A stretch of DNA of 64,000 nucleotides. It comes from Acuticoccus sp965213555 (GTDB lineage: Bacteria; Pseudomonadota; Alphaproteobacteria; Rhizobiales; Amorphaceae). Below, piece after piece: positions 18,083-27,115 of this stretch. Position 1 is the first letter of the stretch. Every line of letters starts with the position of its first letter. Below the pieces are notes generated by a model. The model made no database searches, was not told the DNA's origin, and worked only from the letters and a program-made list of their open reading frames with translations. The position numbers and the translations under genes were made by a program. The stretch is from the NCBI RefSeq assembly GCF_965213555.1, contig NZ_OZ243890.1, positions 1,054,001 through 1,118,000 of the forward strand, in the 5' to 3' direction.

Positions 18083-19291
18083 GTGGCCAACCTCGCCCTC
18101 CTCAACCGGCGTGCTCCGACCGCGGCCGTTGCGCCGCTGGTCCGCGCGGCGTCGGCGGAGCGCGAGCCTCAGCTCATCGGCGCCAGTCGCGAGGAGCTCG
18201 CCGGCTACCTTGCGGCGATGGGTGTGTCGGAGCGGCAGGTCGCGATGCGCGTCGCCCAGATCTGGCACTGGCTCTACGTGCGCGGGGTCACCGACGTCTC
18301 GGCGATGGCGAACGTGTCGGCCCCGGTGCGTGATGCGCTGTTCGAGCGCCTGCCCGTGGGTTCCGCCACCATGGTGGCCGAGGAGGTCTCCCGCGACGGC
18401 ACGCGCAAGTGGCTGCTGCGCTTCCCGGACCGCGGCGCCGGCCGCCCGGTGGAGGTCGAGACGGTCTACATCCCCGAGGAGGGCCGTGGCACGCTGTGCG
18501 TGTCGTCCCAGGTGGGCTGCACGCTGAACTGCACGTTCTGCCACACCGGCACCCAGCGCATGGTGCGGAACCTCACGGCCGGCGAGATCGTCGAGCAGGT
18601 GGTGTTCGCGCGCCGCCGGCTGGGGGACTTCAACGGCGCCGAGCGCTCGGCCGGCGGACCCACCGCAGGTCGCATGGTCACCAACGTCGTCCTCATGGGG
18701 ATGGGCGAGCCGCTCTACAACTTCGACAACGTGAAGGCGGCGATGGCCGTGGTGGCGGACGGTGATGGCCTGTCGCTCTCGAGGCGGCGCATCACCCTGT
18801 CCACCTCGGGCGTCGTGCCGCTCATCCCCCGCGTCGGAGCGGAGATGGGCGTGCTCCTCGCCATCTCGCTGCATGCGGTGCGCGACGAGCTCCGCGACGT
18901 CCTCGTTCCGCTCAACCGCAAGTACCCGATCAGTGCGCTGATGGACGCCTGCCGCGCCTACCCGGGCCTGTCCAACGCGCGGCGCATCACCTTCGAGTAC
19001 GTGATGTTGAAGGGGATCAACGACGGTCCTGCCGACGCGCGCGCGCTGGTGGAGCTCATCCGCGGCATCCCGGCCAAGATCAACCTCATCCCGTTCAACC
19101 CGTGGCCGGGGGCGCCGTACGAGTGTTCGGCTTGGGAGACGATCGAGGTGTTCGCCGACGTCGTCAACCGCGCCGGCTACGCCTCGCCGGTACGAACGCC
19201 ACGGGGCCAGGACATCCTGGCTGCGTGTGGGCAGCTGCGCTCGACGTCGCAGAAGCTGTCGGCCCGTGAGAGGCGGGCGACGGCGCCGTGA
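18083..19291 (+). CDS. rlmN: 23S rRNA (adenine-2503-C2)/tRNA A37 methyltransferase RlmN
   Basis: 402-aa radical-SAM methylase acting on A2503 of 23S rRNA and A37 of some tRNAs. The cluster motif CTLNCTFC supplies C146, C150 and C153. The SAM glycine motif MGMGEPLYNFDNV and the C-terminal catalytic Cys (ILAACGQL) are present. The N-terminal RNA-binding region is present (RVAQIWHWLYVRGV). GTG start one base after the IalB-like stop; the adjacency suggests co-transcription. The gene is complete. Confidence 0.96.
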   Translation: MANLALLNRRAPTAAVAPLVRAASAEREPQLIGASREELAGYLAAMGVSERQVAMRVAQIWHWLYVRGVTDVSAMANVSAPVRDALFERLPVGSATMVAEEVSRDGTRKWLLRFPDRGAGRPVEVETVYIPEEGRGTLCVSSQVGCTLNCTFCHTGTQRMVRNLTAGEIVEQVVFARRRLGDFNGAERSAGGPTAGRMVTNVVLMGMGEPLYNFDNVKAAMAVVADGDGLSLSRRRITLSTSGVVPLIPRVGAEMGVLLAISLHAVRDELRDVLVPLNRKYPISALMDACRAYPGLSNARRITFEYVMLKGINDGPADARALVELIRGIPAKINLIPFNPWPGAPYECSAWETIEVFADVVNRAGYASPVRTPRGQDILAACGQLRSTSQKLSARERRATAP

Positions 19292-19764
19292 ACGCGGTCT
19301 GGGCCTCCCTCGCCCAACTCATCATGATCTCCATCGCGTACCCGGCGGCATGCCTTGCGGCGGCGACGTTCGCCGTCGTCGCGATCCTCGGCATCGACCC
19401 GGCGGAGCTCGGCGAGGCGACCTGGCCTCAGCTCGTGGAGATCGCGATCTACCTCGCCACGACGACGCTTCGGGCGCTGACGTCGGCGTTCTGGCCCGCG
19501 CTGGTCGCCGCAGCTCTGGCCGAAGGGCTCAAGGTGCGCGGCCTCGTGCCCTACCTCGTCGCGGGGTGCGTCGTCGGCCTCGTCCGCGCGCTTCCCATCG
19601 CGGCGTCGATGTCGGGCGAGGCGGCGCCGCCCCTCGATGGCGCGGCGGTTCAGCTGTCGGTGGCAGGCGGCGCCGTCGGCGGCTTCGTCTACTGGCTGAT
19701 CGCCGGACGCAGCGCTGGCCGCTGGCTCGAGCTGCGCTGGTTCGAAGAGCATCGCTGGCGCTAG
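19288..19764 (+). CDS. Hypothetical integral membrane protein
   Basis: 158 aa with about four hydrophobic helices (near 5-35, 50-75, 85-105 and 125-150) and a basic, aromatic C-terminus. GTG start overlaps the rlmN stop as GTGA (19288-19291), so it is coupled to rlmN. I recognise no domain. It is the last intact gene before the second IS-rich region. Confidence 0.7.
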   Translation: MNAVWASLAQLIMISIAYPAACLAAATFAVVAILGIDPAELGEATWPQLVEIAIYLATTTLRALTSAFWPALVAAALAEGLKVRGLVPYLVAGCVVGLVRALPIAASMSGEAAPPLDGAAVQLSVAGGAVGGFVYWLIAGRSAGRWLELRWFEEHRWR

Positions 19765-20004
19765 CTGGCTGCCGAGGATGGACGGCCGACGCGGGTGCGG
19801 TCGGTCGGCGGAGCGGGTGGTCGGCCTCGTGAGAGCGGTGGTGCAGCTCAGCGCGATGCTGCGGCAAGGCGACAGGCGGACGGGCAGTGCCGCGGCGGCC
19901 GGGAGCATTGCCGTCGCCTCGGGCTCGATCGCGCGCTGGTACCCTGTGCCAACCCATCGCGGTGCCCTAAGAGGACGCGTCACCGATCGGAGCGGTCTCG
20001 CGTC

Positions 20005-20052
20005 GAGCGGTTTGGGGTTAGTTGGAACCACCCAACCCCACGAAGACTGCCC
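20005..20052. repeat. Palindromic repeat, unit B, copy 3 (diverged)
   Basis: GAGCGGTTTGGGGTT at one end, GGAACCACCCAACCCC in the centre and AAGACTGCCC at the other end. It is a reverse-oriented, partly decayed member of the AGAGCGG palindrome family, at the left border of the IS-rich region. Confidence 0.65.
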
Positions 20053-20084
20053 CCAATCCGGCGACGTTGCGCCGTCCACGGCCA

Positions 20085-20560
20085 TCCGCTGGCATGAGGG
20101 ATGGCGCCTCACCGGCTCGTGCCGAGCCAAGCGGCAAGGCGGCGACCCTTGGTCCCCTGTCACCGAGGCCCACGCCGAGCGGATCCTGGCGATCCTCGTT
20201 AAGACCGGCGACGTCACGCTGAGCGGGGCGCATGGTTCGACCGCCAGGGCGAACCTTAGCCGGAGCGGCTGATCTTCATCGACGAGACGGGGGCGTCCAG
20301 GAGGATGGCGCGCACCCATGGCCGCTGCCAGCGGGGCGAGCGGTCGCGCATGGCGCTGCCGCATGGCCGCTGGAAGACGACGACGCTGGTTGCGGGGCTA
20401 GCGTCAAAGGAGATCGCGGCGCCGATGGTGCTCGACCGGGTCATCATCGGGTGCCCGTTCCAAGCCTACATTGAGACCTTCCTGGTGCCTGCGCTCACGC
20501 CCGGTGATGTGGTCGTCATCCACAACCTCGCCAGCCCGCGACGCATTCGAAGGGGCTTCG
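20085..20560 (+). pseudogene. IS630-type transposase relic, internally deleted
   Basis: The helix-turn-helix end (IRWHEGWRLTGSCRAKRQGGD...LVKTGDVTL) is followed at once by the DDE part (PERLIFIDETGASRRMARTHGR, then PALTPGDVVVIHN). About 40 residues between the two parts are missing, and an in-frame stop lies before PERLIF. It is similar to but distinct from the two full-length IS630 copies. No terminal repeats were found. Confidence 0.7.
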
Positions 20561-20812
20561 TCACAGCGGCGGCTTCACATCGGCCAGCGTGACGACGGTC
20601 GGAACACAGTTGCCCGCCATCGCGCCGTCGATCGGCCGCTCATTGTCCACGAGACGCGACGCAAGACTTCATCATCAAGGCAAGCTCGACTTTACTGCGC
20701 AACAGGAGATGATGTCAGTCTGCTCGATCGTCTGACGATCCGATGGCTCGGACAGAGCGTTGCTCGAAGCAGCGTTTCCAACGGGAGCGACGCCCGTTAG
20801 AGCCTGCCTCTC

Positions 20813-21800
20813 TCAGTTTGGCGCATATCCGGCGGCGTTGAGGTAGTTTCGCGCATGGTGCGGGGTCACGTGGTCGATGACCTCGCCGATCCGATCCCAG
20901 AGGCCGGGGACGGTGCGCTCTGCGGCTCGCCTGAGGTTCGCTTTGATTTGCGAGAAGGCGTTCTCGCCGGGCTGAAGCCGGGACCGTAGGGCGGAAGGAA
21001 GCGCAGCTTGGCCCCCGCGGCCTCGATCAGGTCGCGGACCCTGCAGCTTTTGTGGCTGCCCAGTTTGTCCATGACGACGATGTCGCCCGGCGTCAGAACC
21101 GGCACCAGCACCTGTTCCACATGGGCCTCGAACCAGACGCCATTGATGGCGCGGGCAGAACCATCGGGGCCACAATGCCCTTCAGCGAAGGCCCAGCCAC
21201 CAGGGTCGTCGTCTTCCAATGACCATGAGGAAGCGCCATGCCCAGCCTCTCGCCCCGCGGCGCCCGGCCATGGGTCAGGGCCATCTTCGTGCTCGTCGAG
21301 GTCTCGTCGATGAAGATCAGCCGCTCCGGATCGATGTCGAGCTGGGCGTCGAACCAGGCCTGTCGGCGCCTCAGGATGTCGGGTCGATCCTGTTGCGCAG
21401 CGTGGCCGGTCTTTTTTTGCGCGTCATCCGGTGCCGATGGAGGAAGCGCCCCAGGCGCCCCAGCGCCCCAGCGCCCCAGCGCCCCAGCGCCGCCGCCGAC
21501 ACCGACCGGCCGCGCCGGGCGAGCTCGGCCCTCAACTCACGCAACGTGATGTCGGCCTCGGCATCGAGAACGGCGAAGATCGCCTCGCGATGGGCTCGAC
21601 TGCGGTGGGACCAGCCGCTTGGGTGCGAATGACCCGTTCCGGCACCATGCACGATGCCAGCGGATCGCACTCGAGCCGCCGGCATCGAACCGCGCTGCCG
21701 CCTGACGACAGGACAGACCATCTTCAATGGCTTGGACGACCCGATGACGAAGGCAGCATCGCGAACCATGTTCGCGCCGCTCAGGGAGTCCTCCCAACGA
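20813..21800 (-). pseudogene. IS630 transposase of copy 2, frame-disrupted
   Basis: Read on the minus strand, the helix-turn-helix part, the A7 slippage run (about 21412-21418) and the DDE part MALTHGRAPRGERLG...LKGIVAPMVL are intact. A base is then missing (CTGCCCGCG where copy 1 has CTGGACCGCG), and a second is missing near PGFSP, where copy 1 has PGFNPVENAF. Two frame lesions beyond the programmed site make a full transposase unlikely. The 24-bp expansion keeps frame and adds eight residues (Leu/Gly/Arg/Trp/Ala) to a helical linker. Confidence 0.75.
21455..21490. repeat. 8-bp tandem repeat (GCCCCAGC) inside IS630 copy 2
   Basis: Four successive GCCCCAGC units are seen here, against one in copy 1. 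The difference of three units is 24 bp, the smallest change in an 8-bp repeat that preserves reading frame. Confidence 0.8.
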
Positions 21801-21825
21801 GTCACACCGACAGAGACACGCTCTA

Positions 21826-22840
21826 GGCGAGGTGCGACCCGTAGGCTCAGCCCGCTCGCCCAAGGTGTCGGCGATCCCACGATCGGGCTGTTGCGGCTTG
21901 CGCAGGAGGGCCTTCAGTTCGGCATAAACGACCTCGATCGGATCGAGGTCGGGGCGGTAAGGCGGCAGGTACAGGACACTGGTGCCGTCCGCCGCGATCG
22001 CGCACGCCGGCGACCTTGCGCCTTGCGGGTGGCAAGGTTGTCCGTCGCCACGACGTCGCCCGGCGAGGGCGCCGGCGCGAGGAACGGCTCGGCGTAGGCG
22101 AGGAACTTTCGGCCCGTCATCGGCCCGGCGAGGACGAGCGGCGCGACGATCCCCGACGCCCGAAGGCCGGCGACGAACGTCGTAGTTTCCCAGTGCTCTA
22201 GGCGTGTGATCGACGGCCCGCTCGGACTTCGGTGGCCGGCCGGTCCGGCGGACCATGGTGGACGCTCCAGTCTCGTCGAGGAAGACGAGGCGGTCCGGGT
22301 CCCGGAAGCGCTGGAAGCCCTGGAAGCCTCGCCAGCGCCGACGAGCCTTCGCGACGTCGGAGCGCTCCTGCTCGGCCGCCCTCAGCGACTTTTATGTCTC
22401 AGCCGAGCCGCTGCAGCATCGACCAGACCGCCCACAACGACACCGCCGGTCCGCCGCGTGCGATGATGGCTTCCTCTGAGCTCGGTAAGCATGATGCTAC
22501 CGTTGCGGGCCACCAGCCCTCCGATGGTCGCCTCGTGCGCGCGAGAAGCAGCTTGCGGTCCCCGCCGATCGCTCCGGCACGACGCTCCCCGTCGCCCGGA
22601 CGCACTGCACGGGTTTGGCGATCCTCGACGGGCCGACATCGAAGCGCGCTGGCACCTGGCGGGCCGACGCTCCGGCATCGACAGCCGTGCCGAGGAAGAT
22701 CCTCGGATCGTCTCACAGCAGCGCCATCGTCGGCCCCCCGAACCCGATGCCGCCAACTCCAGGATCCGATTTGCTCGATCCTCCGCAAGCCGAAACTGCT
22801 CCTAGCGCGCTTTCCCTGTCGGCACTGGGATACCACTTCG
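21826..22840 (-). pseudogene. Older IS630-type transposase, decayed, flanked by copy 2
   Basis: On the minus strand the 3' portion reads YLPPYRPDLDPIEVVYAELKALLRK, the last conserved DDE block of IS630 transposases. Further 5' are MTGRKFLAYAEPFLAPAPSPGDVV and TTTFVAGLRASGIVAPLVL in other frames. The 5' part (to about 22840) has only scattered similarity. Several frameshifts separate the blocks. IS630 copy 2 abuts or interrupts its 3' end at 21825. Confidence 0.65.
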
Positions 22841-22854
22841 TAGGGCGCATTGGA

Positions 22855-23600
22855 CGAGCAACCGAGCTTACAGCAAGGATCGCCGCGCCCGCGGGAATGC
22901 AGCCTTCGACGCAGGGGGGGACCCGGCGGAGATGGGCGCCAAGCGGTTCGAGGTCAGCGTCGCGCGCATCTACAAACGTCGATGCGGCACCGACAGACCG
23001 GCGATCCCATGGCCTCAACGACGCAGCAAGCCGCCACGCAAGCTCGCGCCGACGTTCACGGCCTCCATGACCGGCAACCACGACGCGACCCCCTTTGACC
23101 TGCGGCGGTACCCTCGGCAGGCGCTTGGCTCAACGTCTTGCTCCATGCGGTGTGGTACACGGTGCGCCGGCTCGACCTCACCCCGAAAGGAGGCCTGCGC
23201 GCCGCCGAGCAGCGTCGGCTCCGACGAGGCGCAAGAACGCGAGCGCTGGCAGCTGCGGCAACGCTCCCTCGCCACAGAAGCCTTACTCTTCACCGATGAG
23301 ATCAGCGCCAACACCCAGAAGGCACGGCATTATGGCTGGGTGCAGCGTGGCGCACGCGTGGTCGGCGCCGTGCCGCACGGTCACCGGCGCACGGACGCCC
23401 TCGCTGCGGGCTTACGAGACCGCCTCGTCGCGCCACTGTCCTGTCCGGGCCGATGGCAGGGCCGGCCTTCGTCGCCATACTGAAAAGTTCCTCGCCCCAG
23501 CGCCTGCGGCGAGCTGCGTCGTCGTCATCGACAACCTCGCTGCCCACTAGGTCGCCGAGGTCCGCCGATCGGTGCGGCCGGCGGCACCGTCATGTCCCTT
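22855..23600 (+). pseudogene. IS630-type transposase relic
   Basis: Plus-strand fragments include AKRFEVSVARIYK (N-terminal helix-turn-helix region), LFTDEISANTQKARHYGWVQRGARV (DDE core) and HTEKFLAPAPAASCVVVIDNLAAH (second Asp block). These are spread over at least three frames, with stops between. This is another member of the IS630 superfamily, clearly dead. Confidence 0.65.
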
Positions 23601-23828
23601 CCGCTCTACTCACCCGACTTCCGACCCGATCCAGACGGCGTTCGCCCAAGGCTCAAGGTAATGCTTCGGAACCACCGCGCCCACCGCGGGCAGGATCTGC
23701 GGCCCGCCATCGACAACCTCACGTAGGCTTCGATCCCGACGAATGCCGACGTTGCATCAAGCACTCTGGATCCTTGAGGTCCCGGGGGAGCCGGTGGAGC
23801 GTCGCGTCTCCTTCGGAAGGGTGCCGAT

Positions 23829-24200
23829 GTGCGGTTCGCGTGCGCCAACGTCCACATCGCCGCGACCGTGGTGCACCATGAGGCCGCGCTTGGCGCTTCG
23901 GCTCAATTGGTCCACGAAAGTGGGGCTTTATGCGGAGCTCGTGACCGGGGAGACGACGCTCGCCTCCGCGGGCTAGGCCATGGCCGAGGCCAACGGCGTT
24001 GCCATCCGGCCGAAGCGAAGCACGCAGACCGTGGCAGGCTTTAAGGTCGCCTCGGTGACCAATGACGCTAGTGCCACGCCCGCGCGGCGCGCGGGCGCCT
24101 CGGCAGTTGCTGAGCCGGCCGTGAAGCCGTCGGGACAGACGGTGGCCTGCGTGCGCGACGTCAACGGCTGCCTCGTCGAGCTGGACTGCCCCAAGGTCGA
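23829..24200 (+). pseudogene. VOC/glyoxalase-family pseudogene
   Basis: Pieces of a single vicinal-oxygen-chelate domain line up in order: NVHIAATVVHHEAALGA (normally '..VPDVAATVAFYERAFGLA'), LVHESGA, YAELVTGETTLASAG, AMAEANGV, AGFKVASVTNDA and VKPSGQTVACVRDVNGCLVEL. A frameshift after HESGA and a TAG after TLASAG (about 23974) break the frame, and metal-ligand context is eroded. The call rests on family pattern memory rather than an alignment. Confidence 0.55.
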
Positions 24201-24269
24201 TCGCATCGCTCCCAACCAACGCGCCGGCGCACGTCATCCGAGCCCGCGAAACCCAGCGGCGCGACCGCC

Positions 24270-25028
24270 TCAGGCGCTGGCGGCAAGCGCCGGCGGCTCG
24301 GCCGAGGCGCCGGTCCACAGGTCGAGGAAGCGGTCCAGCCAGTCGCGCACAGCACCGTCGTAGATGGCGCGGCCGGCAAAGTGGTCCCGCCGCTTGCGCG
24401 CGCCGGGCAGCTGCATGCGCTCGTGGGCGCGCGTCGTCCAGCGGTGCAGCATGGCGAGCGTGATCTCGGGATGGAACTGGACGCCGTACGCCGCGTCGCT
24501 CACGCGGAACGCCTGCTCCTCGTAGTGCTCGCCCTTGGCGAGGAGGTCGGTGCCGGGCGGCAGGCGGAAGCCCTCACGGTGCCACTGGTAGACCTTCTTC
24601 GGCCAAGTCATCAGCTGCTCGCCGGAGGAGGTCGGCATCAGGTCGTAGTAGCCGATCTCCACCTGACCGTCGGGGTGCCCGCCCACGGTGCCGCCGATCG
24701 CCTTGGCGAGCATCTGCGCGCCGAGGCAGATGCCGAGGAAGGGCGTGCCCTCCCGCAGGGGAACGTCGATGAAGTCGATCTCGCGCCGGATGAAGGCGTC
24801 CACATCGTTCGCGCTCATCGGGCCGCCGAAGATGACGACGCCGGCATGTTCGGCGGTGGTCTGCGGCAGCGTGTCGCCCAGCGCGGGGCGGCGGATGTCG
24901 AGCGGGTAACCCCGGGCGGTGAGGAACTGACCGACGCGGCCCGGCGTGGAGTGCGCCTGGTGCAGCACGATCAGGATCGGGCGCTCGCGCGCGCCGACGG
25001 GCGTCGGGCTCGAGGGAGAGTGGACCAT
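24270..25028 (-). CDS. Class I glutamine amidotransferase-like protein (GMP-synthase GATase type)
   Basis: 252 aa. The triad of a class I GATase is visible: nucleophile Cys in LGICLGAQML (near 100), and His/Glu in GVQFHPEI (near 185). Stand-alone proteins of this kind are often annotated as GMP synthase or gamma-glutamyl hydrolase-like, but the amidated substrate is unknown. It borders the IS-rich region and starts about 100 bp from the TerB-like gene on the same strand. Confidence 0.85.
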   Translation of the reverse strand: MVHSPSSPTPVGARERPILIVLHQAHSTPGRVGQFLTARGYPLDIRRPALGDTLPQTTAEHAGVVIFGGPMSANDVDAFIRREIDFIDVPLREGTPFLGICLGAQMLAKAIGGTVGGHPDGQVEIGYYDLMPTSSGEQLMTWPKKVYQWHREGFRLPPGTDLLAKGEHYEEQAFRVSDAAYGVQFHPEITLAMLHRWTTRAHERMQLPGARKRRDHFAGRAIYDGAVRDWLDRFLDLWTGASAEPPALAASA

Positions 25029-25127
25029 GGCCCTGATGTTACCAAATCGGAGGGCCGACGGCCAGCGACCACCATGGGTCGATGCAAGGCTCGCGAAGGC
25101 CTTGCGACGACCCCACCTGCCCGCGGC

Positions 25128-25610
25128 TCATTCGCTCGCGCCCTCGCCACGCGCCGCACGCCGATCCTCGATGCGCTTGCGGATGGTCACGCGATCGCGG
25201 GTCGACACGCCGATGAGCTCGGCCACGCGCCACACGACGTTGTCCTCGAACTCGGAGACCACGCCGTCCGCGTAAACGATCTCCCACATCAGCGCGACGA
25301 CCTCCTGCCGGCCCGCGTCGTCGAGCTCGCGCTTCAGCACCGACGTGAACCCGTAGAGGTCGACCGCGTCGTCGTCGCGTTGCGTCGCCTCGGCGACGAG
25401 CGCCTCGGTCTCGCTGGGCGAAAGCGCGTAGTGCGCGCCGAGGACCTCGCGCAGCCGACGCTTCTCGTCGCCCGTCACCACCCCGTCGACGGCGATGATG
25501 TGGACGAGGATCGCTGCCACCGACAGTCGCGGATCGGCCACGGAGTAACCGTCCTCGCCCTCGCCGGCATGGGACAGCCGCCCTATCCAGTCGCTGATGG
25601 CCTGCAACAC
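25128..25610 (-). CDS. TerB-like (tellurite resistance protein B fold) protein
   Basis: 160 aa, all-alpha. Two related segments carry the acidic TerB signature, VHIIAVDGVVTGDEKRRLREVL and MWEIVYADGVVSEFEDNVVWRVAELI, which in this family coordinate metal ions near the membrane. The start is taken as GTG at 25610 or TTG at 25607, just downstream of GGAGGGGG. An ATG at 25724 would add 38 low-complexity residues. No other ter gene is nearby, so tellurite resistance is not implied. Confidence 0.8.
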   Translation of the reverse strand: MLQAISDWIGRLSHAGEGEDGYSVADPRLSVAAILVHIIAVDGVVTGDEKRRLREVLGAHYALSPSETEALVAEATQRDDDAVDLYGFTSVLKRELDDAGRQEVVALMWEIVYADGVVSEFEDNVVWRVAELIGVSTRDRVTIRKRIEDRRAARGEGASE

Positions 25611-25854
25611 GGCCCCCTCCTTCGCGCTTCGACGCCGAACATCCCCCGATATGTGGCGGCGGCGTGGTGGCGCCAGCGAACCTGCGCTCGAACGAGGCGA
25701 TGAGCCCCTCAGCCGAGCGGCCACCCATCACATGTTCGTTGGTTCGACGCGAGCGCCGGTCAATGCGTCGCACGCCAGCCTATGTTTCGACGGCGCGCTC
25801 GAACAGCGTCGCGAGCAACCGGCGCAGGGCCGCAGCCAACCCCTCGGAGGACCC

Positions 25855-26370
25855 ATGAACCGCATCGTCATCGCCGCCGCCGCGGCGCTTGCCTCGACCG
25901 CCGCGTCCGCCGGCGAGCAGTACGTCAACGAGTCGGGCTTCGCCAACGCGGGCCACGACGTCGTCGCCTACTTCGACCTCGTGCAGGCGCCGGTGGGCAC
26001 GGCGCAGCCCGCCGCCATCCCCGGCACCAAGGAGTTCACCGCCGAGCACAACGGCGCAACGTTCGCCTTCGCCAGCGCCGAGAACCTCGCCCGCTTCGAG
26101 GCCGACCCGAACCGCTACGCGCCGCAGTACGACGGGCACTGCGCCTACGGCGTCGCCAAGGGCGGCAAGGTGCCCGGCAACCCGGACCTGTGGCGCATCG
26201 TCGATGGCAAGCTCTACCTCAACATCACCGAGAACGTCGTGGGCTTCTGGGAGGAGGACATCGACGGCAACCTCACCCTTTCGGAGGCGAACTGGCAGGA
26301 GATCGAGCCGTCCCCGTCCTCCGACCGTGCGATCCCGCAGTTCGACGCCGCCGAGGCGCCGCGGGGTTAA
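25855..26370 (+). CDS. Secreted YHS-domain protein
   Basis: 171 aa with a Sec signal peptide (MNRIVIAAAAALASTAASAGE). The mature part is a YHS domain: GHDVVAYFDL, GATFAFASAENLARFEADPNRYAPQYDGHCAYGVAKG, then a C-terminal acidic region. YHS domains bind metals in some contexts, and the His and Cys of GHCAYG are kept. Start ATG 25855 follows CGGAGGA. Its stop overlaps the convergent methyltransferase stop (26367-26370). Role unknown. Confidence 0.85.
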   Translation: MNRIVIAAAAALASTAASAGEQYVNESGFANAGHDVVAYFDLVQAPVGTAQPAAIPGTKEFTAEHNGATFAFASAENLARFEADPNRYAPQYDGHCAYGVAKGGKVPGNPDLWRIVDGKLYLNITENVVGFWEEDIDGNLTLSEANWQEIEPSPSSDRAIPQFDAAEAPRG

Positions 26371-27080
26371 AGCAAGCGCGGCGGTGCGAACGCGTCGAAG
26401 GGGGCAAACCCCGCGGTGCTGAGGCGCACGGCAAGCCCTTCGAGGCGGGCGGAGGAGCGGGACAGAAGCGTGAGGCGGTCCGCCTCGCCGGTCACCGGGT
26501 CGCGCGCCACCACGCCGAGCCCGCGCCACAGCGGGGCAGCCGCGCGCCAGCGTGTCACGATGTCCGGCCCGTAGACGCGCCAGTGTCCGTGCTTGTCGGC
26601 CCGCGCCCTGCCGTACTCTGTCGTCGCGCCGACGCGCAGGAGGTCGGGCACCGCAAGCACGACGACGCCGCACGGGGCGGATAGGCGGTCGAGCTCACGG
26701 AGGGCGGCAAGGTCGTCCTCCACGTGCTCAAGGACGTGGCTCGCCATGACGAGGTCGTAGGCCCCGTTCGGCCGGTCGACGCGCTCCATGTCGAGGTGGT
26801 TCTCGCCGCCGAACGTCGACAGCTCGAAGCCCGCGAGCCCCTCCCGCGGCAGCGCGGGGTCGGGGCTGAACTGCAGCGCGCGAGCCCCTCCGAGTTCGGC
26901 GACGACCGCGACGAGCGCAAGACGCATGGCCCGGTGACGTTCCAGCGAGCCGCACCCCCGGCAGCGCGGCGCCAGCCCCGCCGGCGAGGCGCGCCCCTTG
27001 GGTCCGGCCTCGAACGTCGTACCCGCGCAGATCGGGCACGCCGCTTGTGAAGCGTTGGGTCCGTTGCCTAGTGTGGTCAC
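26367..27080 (-). CDS. Class I SAM-dependent methyltransferase with N-terminal zinc ribbon
   Basis: 237 aa. The N-terminus has two CxxC pairs (CPICAG and CRGCGSLERHRAM), typical of a rubredoxin-like zinc ribbon. The methyltransferase part shows ALQFSPDPAL, then MASHVLEHVEDDLAALRELDRL and VVVLAVPD. The Gly-rich SAM motif I is weak. Start taken as GTG at 27080; there is no in-frame ATG near. It overlaps nothing important but shares the 5' region with the divergent CoxG-like gene, their starts being 35 bp apart. The substrate is unknown, possibly a sugar or lipid in cell-surface synthesis as in related WcaA-type enzymes. Confidence 0.75.
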   Translation of the reverse strand: MTTLGNGPNASQAACPICAGTTFEAGPKGRASPAGLAPRCRGCGSLERHRAMRLALVAVVAELGGARALQFSPDPALPREGLAGFELSTFGGENHLDMERVDRPNGAYDLVMASHVLEHVEDDLAALRELDRLSAPCGVVVLAVPDLLRVGATTEYGRARADKHGHWRVYGPDIVTRWRAAAPLWRGLGVVARDPVTGEADRLTLLSRSSARLEGLAVRLSTAGFAPFDAFAPPRLL

Positions 27081-27115
27081 CGACGAGGCGGCGGGGTGCG
27101 GAGCGAGCGAGGGCT

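Larger units (their letters stand above)
20798..21825 (-). mobile_element. IS630-family insertion sequence, copy 2
   Basis: 1,028-bp inverted second copy of the element at 5251-6254, with the same TA-bounded ends TAGAGCGTGTCTCTG and TAGAGCCTGCCTCTC. It is 24 bp longer because an 8-bp unit (GCTGGGGC) in the transposase gene is present in three extra copies at about 21455-21490. It sits at the 3' end of another, older IS630 transposase (21826-22840), so the insertion is nested. Confidence 0.85.

Noticed and set aside
25128..25610. Tellurite-resistance operon
   Set aside because: Only a TerB-like fold is present; no terA, terC, terD or terE homologue lies nearby.
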